A DNA stretch of 34,595 nt from an uncultured Sphingobacteriaceae bacterium (GTDB taxonomy: Bacteria; Bacteroidota; Bacteroidia; Sphingobacteriales; Sphingobacteriaceae): positions 1 to 34,595 of the forward strand of contig CAMLLO010000047.1 in assembly GCA_946480915.1 (NCBI GenBank). Direction: 5' to 3'. The translations under genes and the position numbers were made by a program. Of the stretch, positions 17,432-24,739 are shown in pieces (position 1 is the stretch's first letter; each line of letters starts with the position of its first letter). The notes beneath the pieces were generated by a model. It was not told the origin of the DNA and did no database searches. It saw only the letters and a list, made by a program, of their open reading frames with translations.

Positions 17432-18136
17432 ATGACCAGATATTCCAAACAAACACGCATCCTCGTTGCAATTGATTGCATAATTTTTGGCTTTGATGGA
17501 GAAACCCTGAAACTTTTGCTTATTCAGCGGGGCTTTGAGCCCGAAAAAAACAAATGGAGCTTGATGGGAGGCTTTGTTGAACCGACTGAAAACACAGATG
17601 AAGCTGCAGCAAGAATCCTTAAGCAATTAACCGGCCTGGAGGGGGTATATATGGAACAGTTTCAGATTTTTGCGGAGCCGCAGCGTGATCCGATTGAACG
17701 CACCCTAAGTGTAGCATATTTTGCATTTATTGACATCCACAAATATGAAAAGCAATTGAGCGACGAGTATCATGCAGAATGGTTCCCATTAAAAGAAGCG
17801 CCCAAACTTATTTTCGACCACGACTATATGGTTAAAAAAGCCAAGGAAATGCTTCGATACAAGGCCGCTTTACATCCCATTTTATTTGAGCTTCTTCCCC
17901 AAAAATTTACTATCCCGCAAATACAAACTCTTTATGAGAATGTATATGAAACCGAACTGGATAAACGAAATTTCAGCAGAAAACTTTTGTCTACAGGCTT
18001 GCTCATACGTCAGAATGAAAAAGACAAAATAGGTTCTAAAAAAGGTGCGTATTATTACAAACTTGATCCTGCAATTTATAAGGATAAATTCCAAACTTTT
18101 TTGAATTTCATACCAAATCCAACGGCTTTTCAATAA
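17432..18136 (+). CDS. araR: Nudix-related transcriptional regulator of arabinose use (AraR type)
   Basis: A 234-residue protein with an N-terminal Nudix-fold domain (about 8-135) and a C-terminal winged-helix region (about 150-230, with KRNFSRKLLSTGLL and GSKKGAYYYKLDP). This is the NrtR-like layout in which a sugar-binding Nudix domain controls a DNA-binding domain; the Bacteroides arabinose repressor AraR belongs to it. The Nudix box is degenerate: Gly47 and Glu53 remain, but the REUXEE core reads RILKQL (61-66), so three catalytic glutamates are missing and hydrolase activity is unlikely. It precedes araB-araD-araA on the same strand and is divergent from a GH51 gene. Five related palindromes in front of arabinose genes are its likely targets. 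Ligand and mode of action are inferred from the family. Confidence 0.85.
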   Translation: MTRYSKQTRILVAIDCIIFGFDGETLKLLLIQRGFEPEKNKWSLMGGFVEPTENTDEAAARILKQLTGLEGVYMEQFQIFAEPQRDPIERTLSVAYFAFIDIHKYEKQLSDEYHAEWFPLKEAPKLIFDHDYMVKKAKEMLRYKAALHPILFELLPQKFTIPQIQTLYENVYETELDKRNFSRKLLSTGLLIRQNEKDKIGSKKGAYYYKLDPAIYKDKFQTFLNFIPNPTAFQ

Positions 18137-18247
18137 TGAAAGTGCTCGTTAAAGCGCCTGCCTCATTGAAGTTTTTCTGTCAAACAAAAAACTATAAAAC
18201 TATTTTTTTAAGAAAATCTTACCCAGAATTTTAATATTCAAAAAAAT

Positions 18248-18266
18248 AAGTGTTAATTAGACACGA
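18248..18266. promoter_or_regulatory. Weaker candidate AraR operator upstream of araB
   Basis: AAGTGT-taattag-ACACGA keeps the TGT-N7-ACA core but only the inner four bases of each arm pair. It ends 11 bp before the araB ATG, consistent with a site inside the leader or overlapping the start region. It is the least similar of the five. Confidence 0.4.
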
Positions 18267-18277
18267 ATAACCACAAT

Positions 18278-19978
18278 ATGAATACTCACCCTTATGTTAT
18301 CGGAGTAGATTACGGAACAGATTCCGTTCGCTCTGTTATAGTAGATGCATCTAATGGAGCAGAAATAGCAGCCGCGGTTTATTATTATCCCAGATGGAAA
18401 CAAGGTTTGTTTTGCAATCCATCAGAAAACCAGTTCAGACAACATCCTCTGGACTATGTTGAAGGGCTGGAAAAAACCATTAAAGAATGTATATCCATCG
18501 CGGGAGCTGATGTCGCAAAAAACATCAAAGCCATTTCTGTCGATACCACCGGATCAACGCCAGTTGCCGTAGATGAAACAGGAACACCTCTGGCATTAAA
18601 ACCAGAGTTTGAAAACAATCCAAATGCCATGTTTGTGCTTTGGAAAGACCACACATCGGTAAATGAAGCTGCTGAAATCAATGCTCATGCAGAAAAATTT
18701 GATACGAATTATCTGCAACTGGTTGGTGGCATTTATTCATCCGAATGGTTTTGGGCAAAATTACTTCATATTTTAAGAGAAGATGAAAAAGTTCGGAATG
18801 CCATTCACTCTTGGGTTGAGCATTGCGACTGGGTGCCATTTCTTCTAACAGGAGGAAATCAAGTATCAGAAATTAAACGTGGCGTTTGCTCTGCCGGACA
18901 CAAAGCGCTTTGGGCTGAAGAGTTTGGTGGCCTTCCGCCGGAAAACTTTTTTGCAAGTCTTGACCCTCTTTTAGCAGGATTCACCTCTAAAATTCCTGCC
19001 AAAACCTATACTTCCTCCGAGCGAGCCGGAAAAATCAGTGCAGAGTGGGCCGAAAAACTTGGCTTACCTCAAGATGTAGTGATTGGAATCGGTGCATTCG
19101 ACGCACACATGGGTGCCGTTGGCGGACAGATCGAACCTTATTATTTGAGCAAGGTAATGGGAACTTCAACATGCGATATGCTTGTTGCTCCCATCGATGA
19201 AGTACAAGGGACCTTGGTAAATGGTATATGCGGGCAGGTGAATGGCTCTATTATTCCAGGGATGATTGGTATGGAAGCTGGTCAGTCTGCTTTTGGCGAT
19301 GCATATGCCTGGTTAAAGAATGTATTGGCCTGGCCGGTGAAAAATCTTTTGGCGCAAACTCAGTTAATAGATGCAGAAACTGCTCAGAAATTAATTGATG
19401 AGGTTGAATCCAAGATTATACCTGAATTAAGCAAAAGAGCAAACGAACTGCCTGTTGAAGAAGGTGGTGAAATTGCAATCGAATGGTTAAACGGAAGAAG
19501 AACTCCGGATGCAAATCAATTGTTAAAAGGAGCTTTCTTAGGATTAGACTTAGGCAGTGATGCTGTTAGAATTTTCCGTGCCCTGGTTGAATCAACCTGC
19601 TTTGGTGCCAAGAAAATCGTTGATCGTTTTAACGAACAAGGCATTCCTGTTAAAGGTTTAATCGGATTAGGTGGCGTTGCAAAGAAGTCTCCATTCATCA
19701 TGCAAATGATGGCTGATGTCTTAAACATGCCCATCAAAATCCATAAGTCGGATCAAACCTGTGCAATTGGCGCAGCAATGTTTGCTGCTACAGCCGCAGG
19801 AATTTATCCTAAAGTTGAAGATGCGATGAATGCAATGGGACAAGGTTTTGATGCTGAATATCATCCGGATCCTGAACGCGCAGCTATTTACGCGAAACGT
19901 TACGAGCAGTACAGCGAAGCCGGAGCATTAGTAGAAAACTTCATTGCCGCGGAAACCGAACAAACCATCAATAGTTAG
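18278..19978 (+). CDS. araB: L-ribulokinase
   Basis: A 566-residue FGGY-family kinase that phosphorylates L-ribulose to L-ribulose 5-phosphate with ATP in the cytoplasm. The N-terminal phosphate-binding signature is VIGVDYGTDSVRSV (residues 7-20). The catalytic aspartate is Asp275 in GAFDAHMGAVGG. The C-terminal half has GRRTPDANQLLKGAFLGL and the ATP-site GLIGLGGVAKKSPFIMQMMADVL. The length is normal for bacterial AraB. It is the first enzyme gene of araB-araD-araA, 141 bp after araR, with a candidate operator just before its start. No frameshift is visible. Confidence 0.96.
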   Translation: MNTHPYVIGVDYGTDSVRSVIVDASNGAEIAAAVYYYPRWKQGLFCNPSENQFRQHPLDYVEGLEKTIKECISIAGADVAKNIKAISVDTTGSTPVAVDETGTPLALKPEFENNPNAMFVLWKDHTSVNEAAEINAHAEKFDTNYLQLVGGIYSSEWFWAKLLHILREDEKVRNAIHSWVEHCDWVPFLLTGGNQVSEIKRGVCSAGHKALWAEEFGGLPPENFFASLDPLLAGFTSKIPAKTYTSSERAGKISAEWAEKLGLPQDVVIGIGAFDAHMGAVGGQIEPYYLSKVMGTSTCDMLVAPIDEVQGTLVNGICGQVNGSIIPGMIGMEAGQSAFGDAYAWLKNVLAWPVKNLLAQTQLIDAETAQKLIDEVESKIIPELSKRANELPVEEGGEIAIEWLNGRRTPDANQLLKGAFLGLDLGSDAVRIFRALVESTCFGAKKIVDRFNEQGIPVKGLIGLGGVAKKSPFIMQMMADVLNMPIKIHKSDQTCAIGAAMFAATAAGIYPKVEDAMNAMGQGFDAEYHPDPERAAIYAKRYEQYSEAGALVENFIAAETEQTINS

Positions 19979-20000
19979 ATTAAAGCATTAATTTAATTTT

Positions 20001-20043
20001 TTGACTTTTGAATTTTTGTCTTTTGAATTTTGACTTTTGAATT
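20001..20043 (+). repeat. Three tandem 14-15-bp units in the araB-araD spacer
   Basis: TTGACTTTTGAATTT (20001-20015), TTGTCTTTTGAATT (20016-20029) and TTGACTTTTGAATT (20030-20043) follow one another without gaps and end 4 bp before the araD start codon. They form most of the intercistronic spacer. Confidence 0.85.
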
Positions 20044-20047
20044 AATA

Positions 20048-20746
20048 ATGAGCAAGTATCAACATATAAAAGAAGAGGCTTATAAAGCCAACATGCAACT
20101 GCCAAAGCTTGGCTTGGTATTATTCACTTTCGGCAATGTAAGTGCAGCAGACCGCGAATTAGGCGTTTTCGCTATTAAACCAAGCGGAGTACCCTACGAG
20201 GATCTTTCACCGGAAAAGATGGTAATTGTAGACTTTGAAGGTAAAACAATCGAAGGCGACCTTCGTCCATCATCCGACACCTTAACCCACGCTGTTTTAT
20301 ACAAGCACTGGGAGAAAATCGGTGGAATTGTACACACACACTCTACATACGGAACGGCTTGGGCACAGAGTCAAAGAGATATTCCGAACTATGGCACCAC
20401 TCATGCAGACCACCTGACGGCTGACATTCCATGTGCTGCTCCGATGAAAGACAGCATGATTGAAGGGGACTATGAATATCAAACGGGCTTCCAGATTATG
20501 GATTGCTTCACTGAAAAAGGATTAAGCTATGAAGAAGTTGAAATGATCCTTGTAGGTAATCATGCTCCTTTTACCTGGGGAAAAACGGCTGACAAAGCAG
20601 TATACAACAGCGCTGTACTGGAAACAGTGGCTAAAATGGCTTTACTGACCGAGCAAATCAACCCAAGCGCACCGCGTTTAAAGGATTCGCTCATAAAGAA
20701 GCATTTTGAAAGAAAACATGGACCTAACTCCTATTACGGACAGTAA
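20048..20746 (+). CDS. araD: L-ribulose-5-phosphate 4-epimerase
   Basis: A 232-residue class II aldolase-fold enzyme converting L-ribulose 5-phosphate to D-xylulose 5-phosphate, the entry to the pentose phosphate pathway. Metal ligands and catalytic residues align with the E. coli enzyme shifted by one: Asp77 (SSDTLTH), His96 and His98 (VHTHSTYG), His172 (GNHAPFTWG), and a tyrosine in the C-terminal SYYGQ. The start is ATG 20048. An in-frame TTG at 20030 would add six residues encoded by the tandem repeat and is unlikely. It lies between araB and araA. Confidence 0.96.
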   Translation: MSKYQHIKEEAYKANMQLPKLGLVLFTFGNVSAADRELGVFAIKPSGVPYEDLSPEKMVIVDFEGKTIEGDLRPSSDTLTHAVLYKHWEKIGGIVHTHSTYGTAWAQSQRDIPNYGTTHADHLTADIPCAAPMKDSMIEGDYEYQTGFQIMDCFTEKGLSYEEVEMILVGNHAPFTWGKTADKAVYNSAVLETVAKMALLTEQINPSAPRLKDSLIKKHFERKHGPNSYYGQ

Positions 20747-20760
20747 GGTGAGAAGCACAT

Positions 20761-20787
20761 AAAAATCGTAAATAAAAATTCGTAAAT
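20761..20787 (+). repeat. Tandem pair in the araD-araA spacer
   Basis: AAAAATCGTAAAT (20761-20773) is followed directly by AAAAATTCGTAAAT (20774-20787), ending 6 bp before the araA ATG. Confidence 0.75.
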
Positions 20788-20793
20788 AAAATA

Positions 20794-22296
20794 ATGATCG
20801 ACTTAAAAAAACTAGAAGTTTGGTTTGTAACCGGCAGCCAGGACTTATACGGCGAAGAAACCTTAAAACAAGTAGCGACCCATTCGCAAGAAATTGCAAA
20901 CTCTTTAAACAATGCGGCACAAATACCTGTCCGCGTAGTGTTTAAACCAACTGTTAAGAGCACTGAAGAAATTTATTCAATTTGCCAGGAAGCAAACGTA
21001 GCTCCGAATTGTATCGGAATCATCACCTGGATGCACACGTTTTCACCTGCGAAAATGTGGATCAATGGCTTGAAGATATTACAAAAGCCAGTTGCACATT
21101 TGCACACTCAATTTAACCGCGACATTCCATGGGGTTCTATTGATATGGACTTCATGAACTTAAATCAAAGCGCTCACGGCGATCGTGAGTTCGGATTCAT
21201 CATGTCGAGAATGCGCATTAACCGCAAGGTAGTTGTAGGGCATTGGCAAGATTCTGAAGTATTGGATCAGTTGAACGCCTGGAGCCGTGCTGCCGCAGGA
21301 TGGAATGATTGGCAAGGTGCAAGATTCGTTCGTTTTGGCGATAATATGCGTTATGTTGCTGTTACCGATGGCGATAAAGTCGAGGCTGAATTAAAATTCG
21401 GATTTTCAGTAAACACACATGGAATTGGAGATCTAGTATCTGTAATCAATCAAATCAGTGATGCTGAAGTAGATCGTTTAACTGCAGAATATGAAGAACG
21501 CTATGCGGTGATGGACTCTTTACGTAAAGGCGGAGCACAGTATTCATCTTTAAGAGACGCCGCTAAAATAGAGTTGGGTATGAAATCCTTCCTGGAAGCA
21601 GGAAACTACAAAGGTTTTTCTGACACATTCGAAGACTTACACGGAATGGCTCAATTACCGGGTATTGCATCTCAGCGTTTGATGGGACAAGGTTATGGCT
21701 TTGCGGGCGAAGGCGACTGGAAAACAGCAGCATTAGTTCGTGCAATGAAGGTTATGGGTAGCGGACTTCCGGGCGGAAATGCCTTTATGGAAGATTATAC
21801 TTACCATTTTGATCCTTCTAATCCTTTAGTACTTGGATCGCATATGCTGGAAATCTGTGAGTCAATAGCTGATGGTAAAGCCAAGTGCGAAATTCATCCA
21901 TTAGGTATTGGCGGTAAATCCGATCCGGTTCGTTTGGTATTTAATGTTGCCGCAGGGCCGGCACTTAACGCTTCAATTGTCGATATGGGAAATCGCTTCC
22001 GTATGATTGTTAATGAAGTTGAAGCCGTAGCTCCGCAAAATGATCTGCCTAAACTTCCGGTTGCACGCGTGTTGTGGAAACCATATCCTGACATGAAAAC
22101 AGGATGTGCTGCATGGATTTTAGCAGGTGGCGCTCACCATACAGGCTACAGCCAGAACTTAACTTCAGAACATATGCAGGATTTTTCTGAAATGGCTGGA
22201 ATTGAGTTTGTGAAAATTGGCAAGAATACTGAACTGTATCAATTTAAAAATGAGCTGCGCTGGAGCGAAGCTTATTATCAATTGAATAAGTCATAA
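20794..22296 (+). CDS. araA: L-arabinose isomerase
   Basis: A 500-residue cytoplasmic isomerase that converts L-arabinose to L-ribulose using a divalent metal, usually manganese. The four active-site residues known from E. coli AraA are at equivalent positions: Glu306 (GFAGEGDW), Glu333 (FMEDYTYHF), His350 (LGSHMLE) and a C-terminal histidine (GGAHHTGYS, His448/449). The N-terminal [13 protein letters not shown] is a family hallmark. It is the last gene of the araB-araD-araA unit, although it catalyses the first step, and is followed 16 bp later by a strong terminator. Confidence 0.97.
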   Translation: MIDLKKLEVWFVTGSQDLYGEETLKQVATHSQEIANSLNNAAQIPVRVVFKPTVKSTEEIYSICQEANVAPNCIGIITWMHTFSPAKMWINGLKILQKPVAHLHTQFNRDIPWGSIDMDFMNLNQSAHGDREFGFIMSRMRINRKVVVGHWQDSEVLDQLNAWSRAAAGWNDWQGARFVRFGDNMRYVAVTDGDKVEAELKFGFSVNTHGIGDLVSVINQISDAEVDRLTAEYEERYAVMDSLRKGGAQYSSLRDAAKIELGMKSFLEAGNYKGFSDTFEDLHGMAQLPGIASQRLMGQGYGFAGEGDWKTAALVRAMKVMGSGLPGGNAFMEDYTYHFDPSNPLVLGSHMLEICESIADGKAKCEIHPLGIGGKSDPVRLVFNVAAGPALNASIVDMGNRFRMIVNEVEAVAPQNDLPKLPVARVLWKPYPDMKTGCAAWILAGGAHHTGYSQNLTSEHMQDFSEMAGIEFVKIGKNTELYQFKNELRWSEAYYQLNKS

Positions 22297-22312
22297 TTTC
22301 AAAATTAAATCC

Positions 22313-22353
22313 AAAGCAAACGGCCCGACAATTGTCGGGCCGTTTGCTTTTTT
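22313..22353. terminator. Strong terminator after araA, probably bidirectional
   Basis: A perfect 19-bp inverted repeat (22313-22331 with 22332-22350) with GC core CGGCCCGACA is followed on the plus strand by TTTTTT. On the minus strand the sequence after the stem is moderately T-rich, so it may also stop the convergent HAD transcript. Confidence 0.92.
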
Positions 22354-22361
22354 AGAACTCT

Positions 22362-22396
22362 AAGCTTTCCAAAAGTTCCAAACTTTTGGAAAGCTT
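22362..22396. repeat. Second palindrome in the araA-HAD convergent gap
   Basis: AAGCTTTCCAAAAGTT (22362-22377) and its exact complement (22381-22396) form a 16-bp stem with a CCA loop. No T-run follows on either strand. It lies 11 nt past the HAD stop codon. Confidence 0.75.
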
Positions 22397-22407
22397 ATCA
22401 TAACATC

Positions 22408-23067
22408 CTAGCCTTTCAACAACTCGTCCAAAAACGGATCGTCATAATCCTTAATAAACTTCAGGATATTTGGTAAGCCTTCAAACTCATGCTCTTCATG
22501 CATGGTGGTTATCACAACAGATTTCATTCCTGCATTTAAAGCAGATTGCACGCCTTTAGGATTATCTTCAAAAACAATACACTCCTCAGGTTTCACGCCT
22601 AAACCTTCAGCGCCTTTTAGAAACGTTTCTGCATCAGGTTTGCTCTTTTCTACATGATCGGCACTGATCGTTACCGGGAAGTACTCTCTGATATTAAGAC
22701 CGTCGAGCACATAGTCTATATTAAACATAATGGCCGCAGAACCAATGGCCATTTTAATTCCCTGTTTATGCGATTTCTCTAAAAAGTTACCAAGACCTTT
22801 AATCAACTTCAGGTGCGGTCTGAAAGCATCCTGATATTTCTTTTCTTTCTCAAAAACGATGTCACTCATCTCCTTGTCTTCGAAGCGACCTTCACCAAAT
22901 ACCCGAACCAGCATCTCCTCTCCTTTTCCGTACATCTCCATTTTCACCTGCTGGCGACTTAAATTTCCACCCAGGTCATTATTAAGCACATCGTGCCAGG
23001 CGTCTGTATGGAAGTCCATATCATCAATCATTGTCCCATTTAAATCAAAAAGAAAAGCCTTTGTCAT
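22408..23067 (-). CDS. HAD-superfamily hydrolase, beta-phosphoglucomutase-like, with DLN motif
   Basis: Starting at ATG 23067 (MTKAFLFDLNGTM) the product has 219 residues; an upstream in-frame ATG at 23115 would add an atypical hydrophobic stretch and is rejected. It is a subfamily I HAD protein with a helical cap after residue 14. Motif I is DLNGT (Asp8, Asn10) rather than DxDGT. Motif II is IGSAA, motif III the lysine in KSKPDAETF, and motif IV VFEDNPKGVQSA. In phosphatases and phosphomutases the second aspartate of motif I is the general acid/base; here it is asparagine. A sugar-phosphate phosphatase or mutase role would be the default guess, but the replacement makes the reaction uncertain. 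It is convergent with araA and divergent from the sulfatase (70-bp gap), so a link to arabinose is only positional. Confidence 0.85.
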   Translation of the reverse strand: MTKAFLFDLNGTMIDDMDFHTDAWHDVLNNDLGGNLSRQQVKMEMYGKGEEMLVRVFGEGRFEDKEMSDIVFEKEKKYQDAFRPHLKLIKGLGNFLEKSHKQGIKMAIGSAAIMFNIDYVLDGLNIREYFPVTISADHVEKSKPDAETFLKGAEGLGVKPEECIVFEDNPKGVQSALNAGMKSVVITTMHEEHEFEGLPNILKFIKDYDDPFLDELLKG

Positions 23068-23137
23068 ATTCCAGTTATATGGGTGCAAAAAGAGTAAAAA
23101 CATTGGTAAAATCAAATGTTCTCTCTAAATTAACCCA

Positions 23138-24553
23138 ATGAAATTTATCTTTCAAATTGTCTGCGTTTGTTTTATCGCAGCAGTTTTTCAATCCAGTAAG
23201 CTTTCTGCCCAAAGCACAGCCAGGAAACCAAATATCATTTTTATCCTTGCGGATGATTTAGGTTACGGAAACCTGACCAGCTATAATCCTAAAAGCCCTG
23301 TGCCAACCCCAAACATAGATAAAATGGCTAAGGAGGGAACCAAATTTACCAGGTTTTATGCAGGAAGCACTGTTTGTGCTCCTTCCAGGGCATCTCTGAT
23401 GAGCGGACAACACATGGGTCATGCATATGTCCGTGGCAACGGAAACGTTTCTCTCCGCCCTCAGGATTCTACCCTGGCGCAACAAATGAAAAAGAGCGGT
23501 TATACTACAGGCATGTTCGGAAAGTGGGGACTGGGATTGGAGAACGAACCCGGAGCTCCGCATTTAAAAGGCTTCGACAGCTTCTACGGCTACCTTCTTC
23601 AAAGACACGCACATTATTATTTTACTGATCATTTATTTGAGATACAAAATCATCAACTAAAAAAAGTACAGGTAGATTCAAGTGAGTATACCGAGGATCT
23701 GATTGTAAACAAAGCCCTGGCCTTTATACAAGAAAATAAGGAAAAGCCATTCTTTCTCTATCTGCCAATCACACTTCCGCATGCCGAATTAAAAGTGCCG
23801 GAAGCTTTAATGAAAAAATACCGCAACCCGGATGGCAGCAGTAAGTTCGGTCCTGAAAAACCTTTCTACCAAAAAGGCCAATCGTACCATACACAATTAC
23901 AGCCGCGGGCTGCTTTTGCAGCGATGATTGATAAAATGGATTCTGACATAGGAAGAGTGCTGCAACTGGTAAAAGATCTCGGCTTAGATGAAAATACTTA
24001 TATCTTTTTCACCAGCGACAATGGTCCACACAGAGAAGGCGGCGGAGATCCTGAATTTTTCAATTCAAGCGGACAGTTAAGAGGTGTAAAGCGAGACCTG
24101 TACGAAGGGGGTATACGAGTTCCAATGATTGTAAGAGCACCGGGAAAAGTTCCTGCCGGAAAAACGAGGAGTGACATTTGGGCCTTCTGGGATATTATGC
24201 CAACTTTTAATGAATTGACTGGCGTAAAACCACCGCAAAACATTGACGGACTTTCTTTTATGAATGCACTATCCGGAAAAACGCAGAAACAAAAACACGA
24301 TTATCTTTACTGGCAATTTAATGAAGGCGAATTTAAAGAGGCCATATTGCAGGAAAACTGGAAACTGATCAGGTATAAAGAGAAAGGAAAAGCGGAAATT
24401 CTGGAACTTTATAATTTAAATACCGATATCGCAGAAAAACATAACCTTTCCAAACAAAATCCAGTAAAAACAAAAACATTACTTGCCTTAATGAAACAAG
24501 CAAAAAGTCCGGCAGAAAATTCTTTATTTAACTGGACCGAAGTTGAACAATAA
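23138..24553 (+). CDS. Secreted S1-family (formylglycine-type) sulfatase
   Basis: A 471-residue protein with a signal peptide (about residues 1-25, ending KLSAQ). The alkaline-phosphatase-fold sulfatase begins at PNIIFILADDLGYG, with metal-binding Asp39 and Asp40. The maturation motif CAPSR (Cys80-Arg84) carries the cysteine to be converted to formylglycine. TSDNG with Asp294-Asn295 supplies the other metal ligands. The C-terminal subdomain contains KLIRYKEKGKAEILELYNL. It should remove sulfate esters from glycans or arylsulfates in the periplasm. The maturation enzyme is not in the window. The gene stands apart from the arabinan locus by strand and terminator, so a role on sulfated arabinan is possible but unsupported beyond proximity. 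The exact S1 subfamily cannot be read by eye. Confidence 0.92.
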   Translation: MKFIFQIVCVCFIAAVFQSSKLSAQSTARKPNIIFILADDLGYGNLTSYNPKSPVPTPNIDKMAKEGTKFTRFYAGSTVCAPSRASLMSGQHMGHAYVRGNGNVSLRPQDSTLAQQMKKSGYTTGMFGKWGLGLENEPGAPHLKGFDSFYGYLLQRHAHYYFTDHLFEIQNHQLKKVQVDSSEYTEDLIVNKALAFIQENKEKPFFLYLPITLPHAELKVPEALMKKYRNPDGSSKFGPEKPFYQKGQSYHTQLQPRAAFAAMIDKMDSDIGRVLQLVKDLGLDENTYIFFTSDNGPHREGGGDPEFFNSSGQLRGVKRDLYEGGIRVPMIVRAPGKVPAGKTRSDIWAFWDIMPTFNELTGVKPPQNIDGLSFMNALSGKTQKQKHDYLYWQFNEGEFKEAILQENWKLIRYKEKGKAEILELYNLNTDIAEKHNLSKQNPVKTKTLLALMKQAKSPAENSLFNWTEVEQ

Positions 24554-24617
24554 TATCAAAAATTAAGCGTAAGATTATAGAACAATTTTCAAGGTTACAT
24601 AGAAGAGGGAAAATATT

Positions 24618-24728
24618 ATGTTTGAAAGATTAAAAGAGTTAGTTTCAGAGTTTATCAATGGTTTAAAGAAGAGAGAACCGGAATTAATTCCTGTTCCTGT
24701 AAGAAACCAACAGAGACGTTTTAAATAA
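24618..24728 (+). CDS. Possible very small protein (36 aa), unrecognised
   Basis: ATG 24618 to TAA 24726-24728 encodes MFERLKELVSEFINGLKKRE and 16 more residues rich in P, V, R and Q, ending RRFK. The first half would form an amphipathic helix and the tail is basic. A GAAGAGGGAAAATATT stretch just upstream is one of the better ribosome-site-like sequences in the window, ending 7 nt before the ATG. It lies 64 nt after the sulfatase gene and is convergent with lpxB. I recognise no family. It is short enough to be chance, so only moderate confidence is given. Confidence 0.4.
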   Translation: MFERLKELVSEFINGLKKREPELIPVPVRNQQRRFK

Positions 24729-24739
24729 ATCCATGTGTC

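Noticed and set aside
18160..18200. TGTCAAACAAAAA upstream of araB as another operator
   Set aside because: The left half and spacer look right, but the right half is AAA rather than ACA; the site at 18248 keeps both halves.
20030..20047. TTG start for araD six codons upstream
   Set aside because: These codons are the third tandem-repeat unit, and ATG 20048 aligns with known AraD starts.
23068..23115. Upstream ATG for the HAD gene
   Set aside because: The added 16 hydrophobic and aromatic residues do not belong to the fold; MTKAFLFDLNG is the normal N-terminus.
23107..23125. Half palindrome AAATGT upstream of the sulfatase resembling the arabinose operator
   Set aside because: The second half (ACA at +7) is missing, so it is a single half-site expected by chance in AT-rich DNA.
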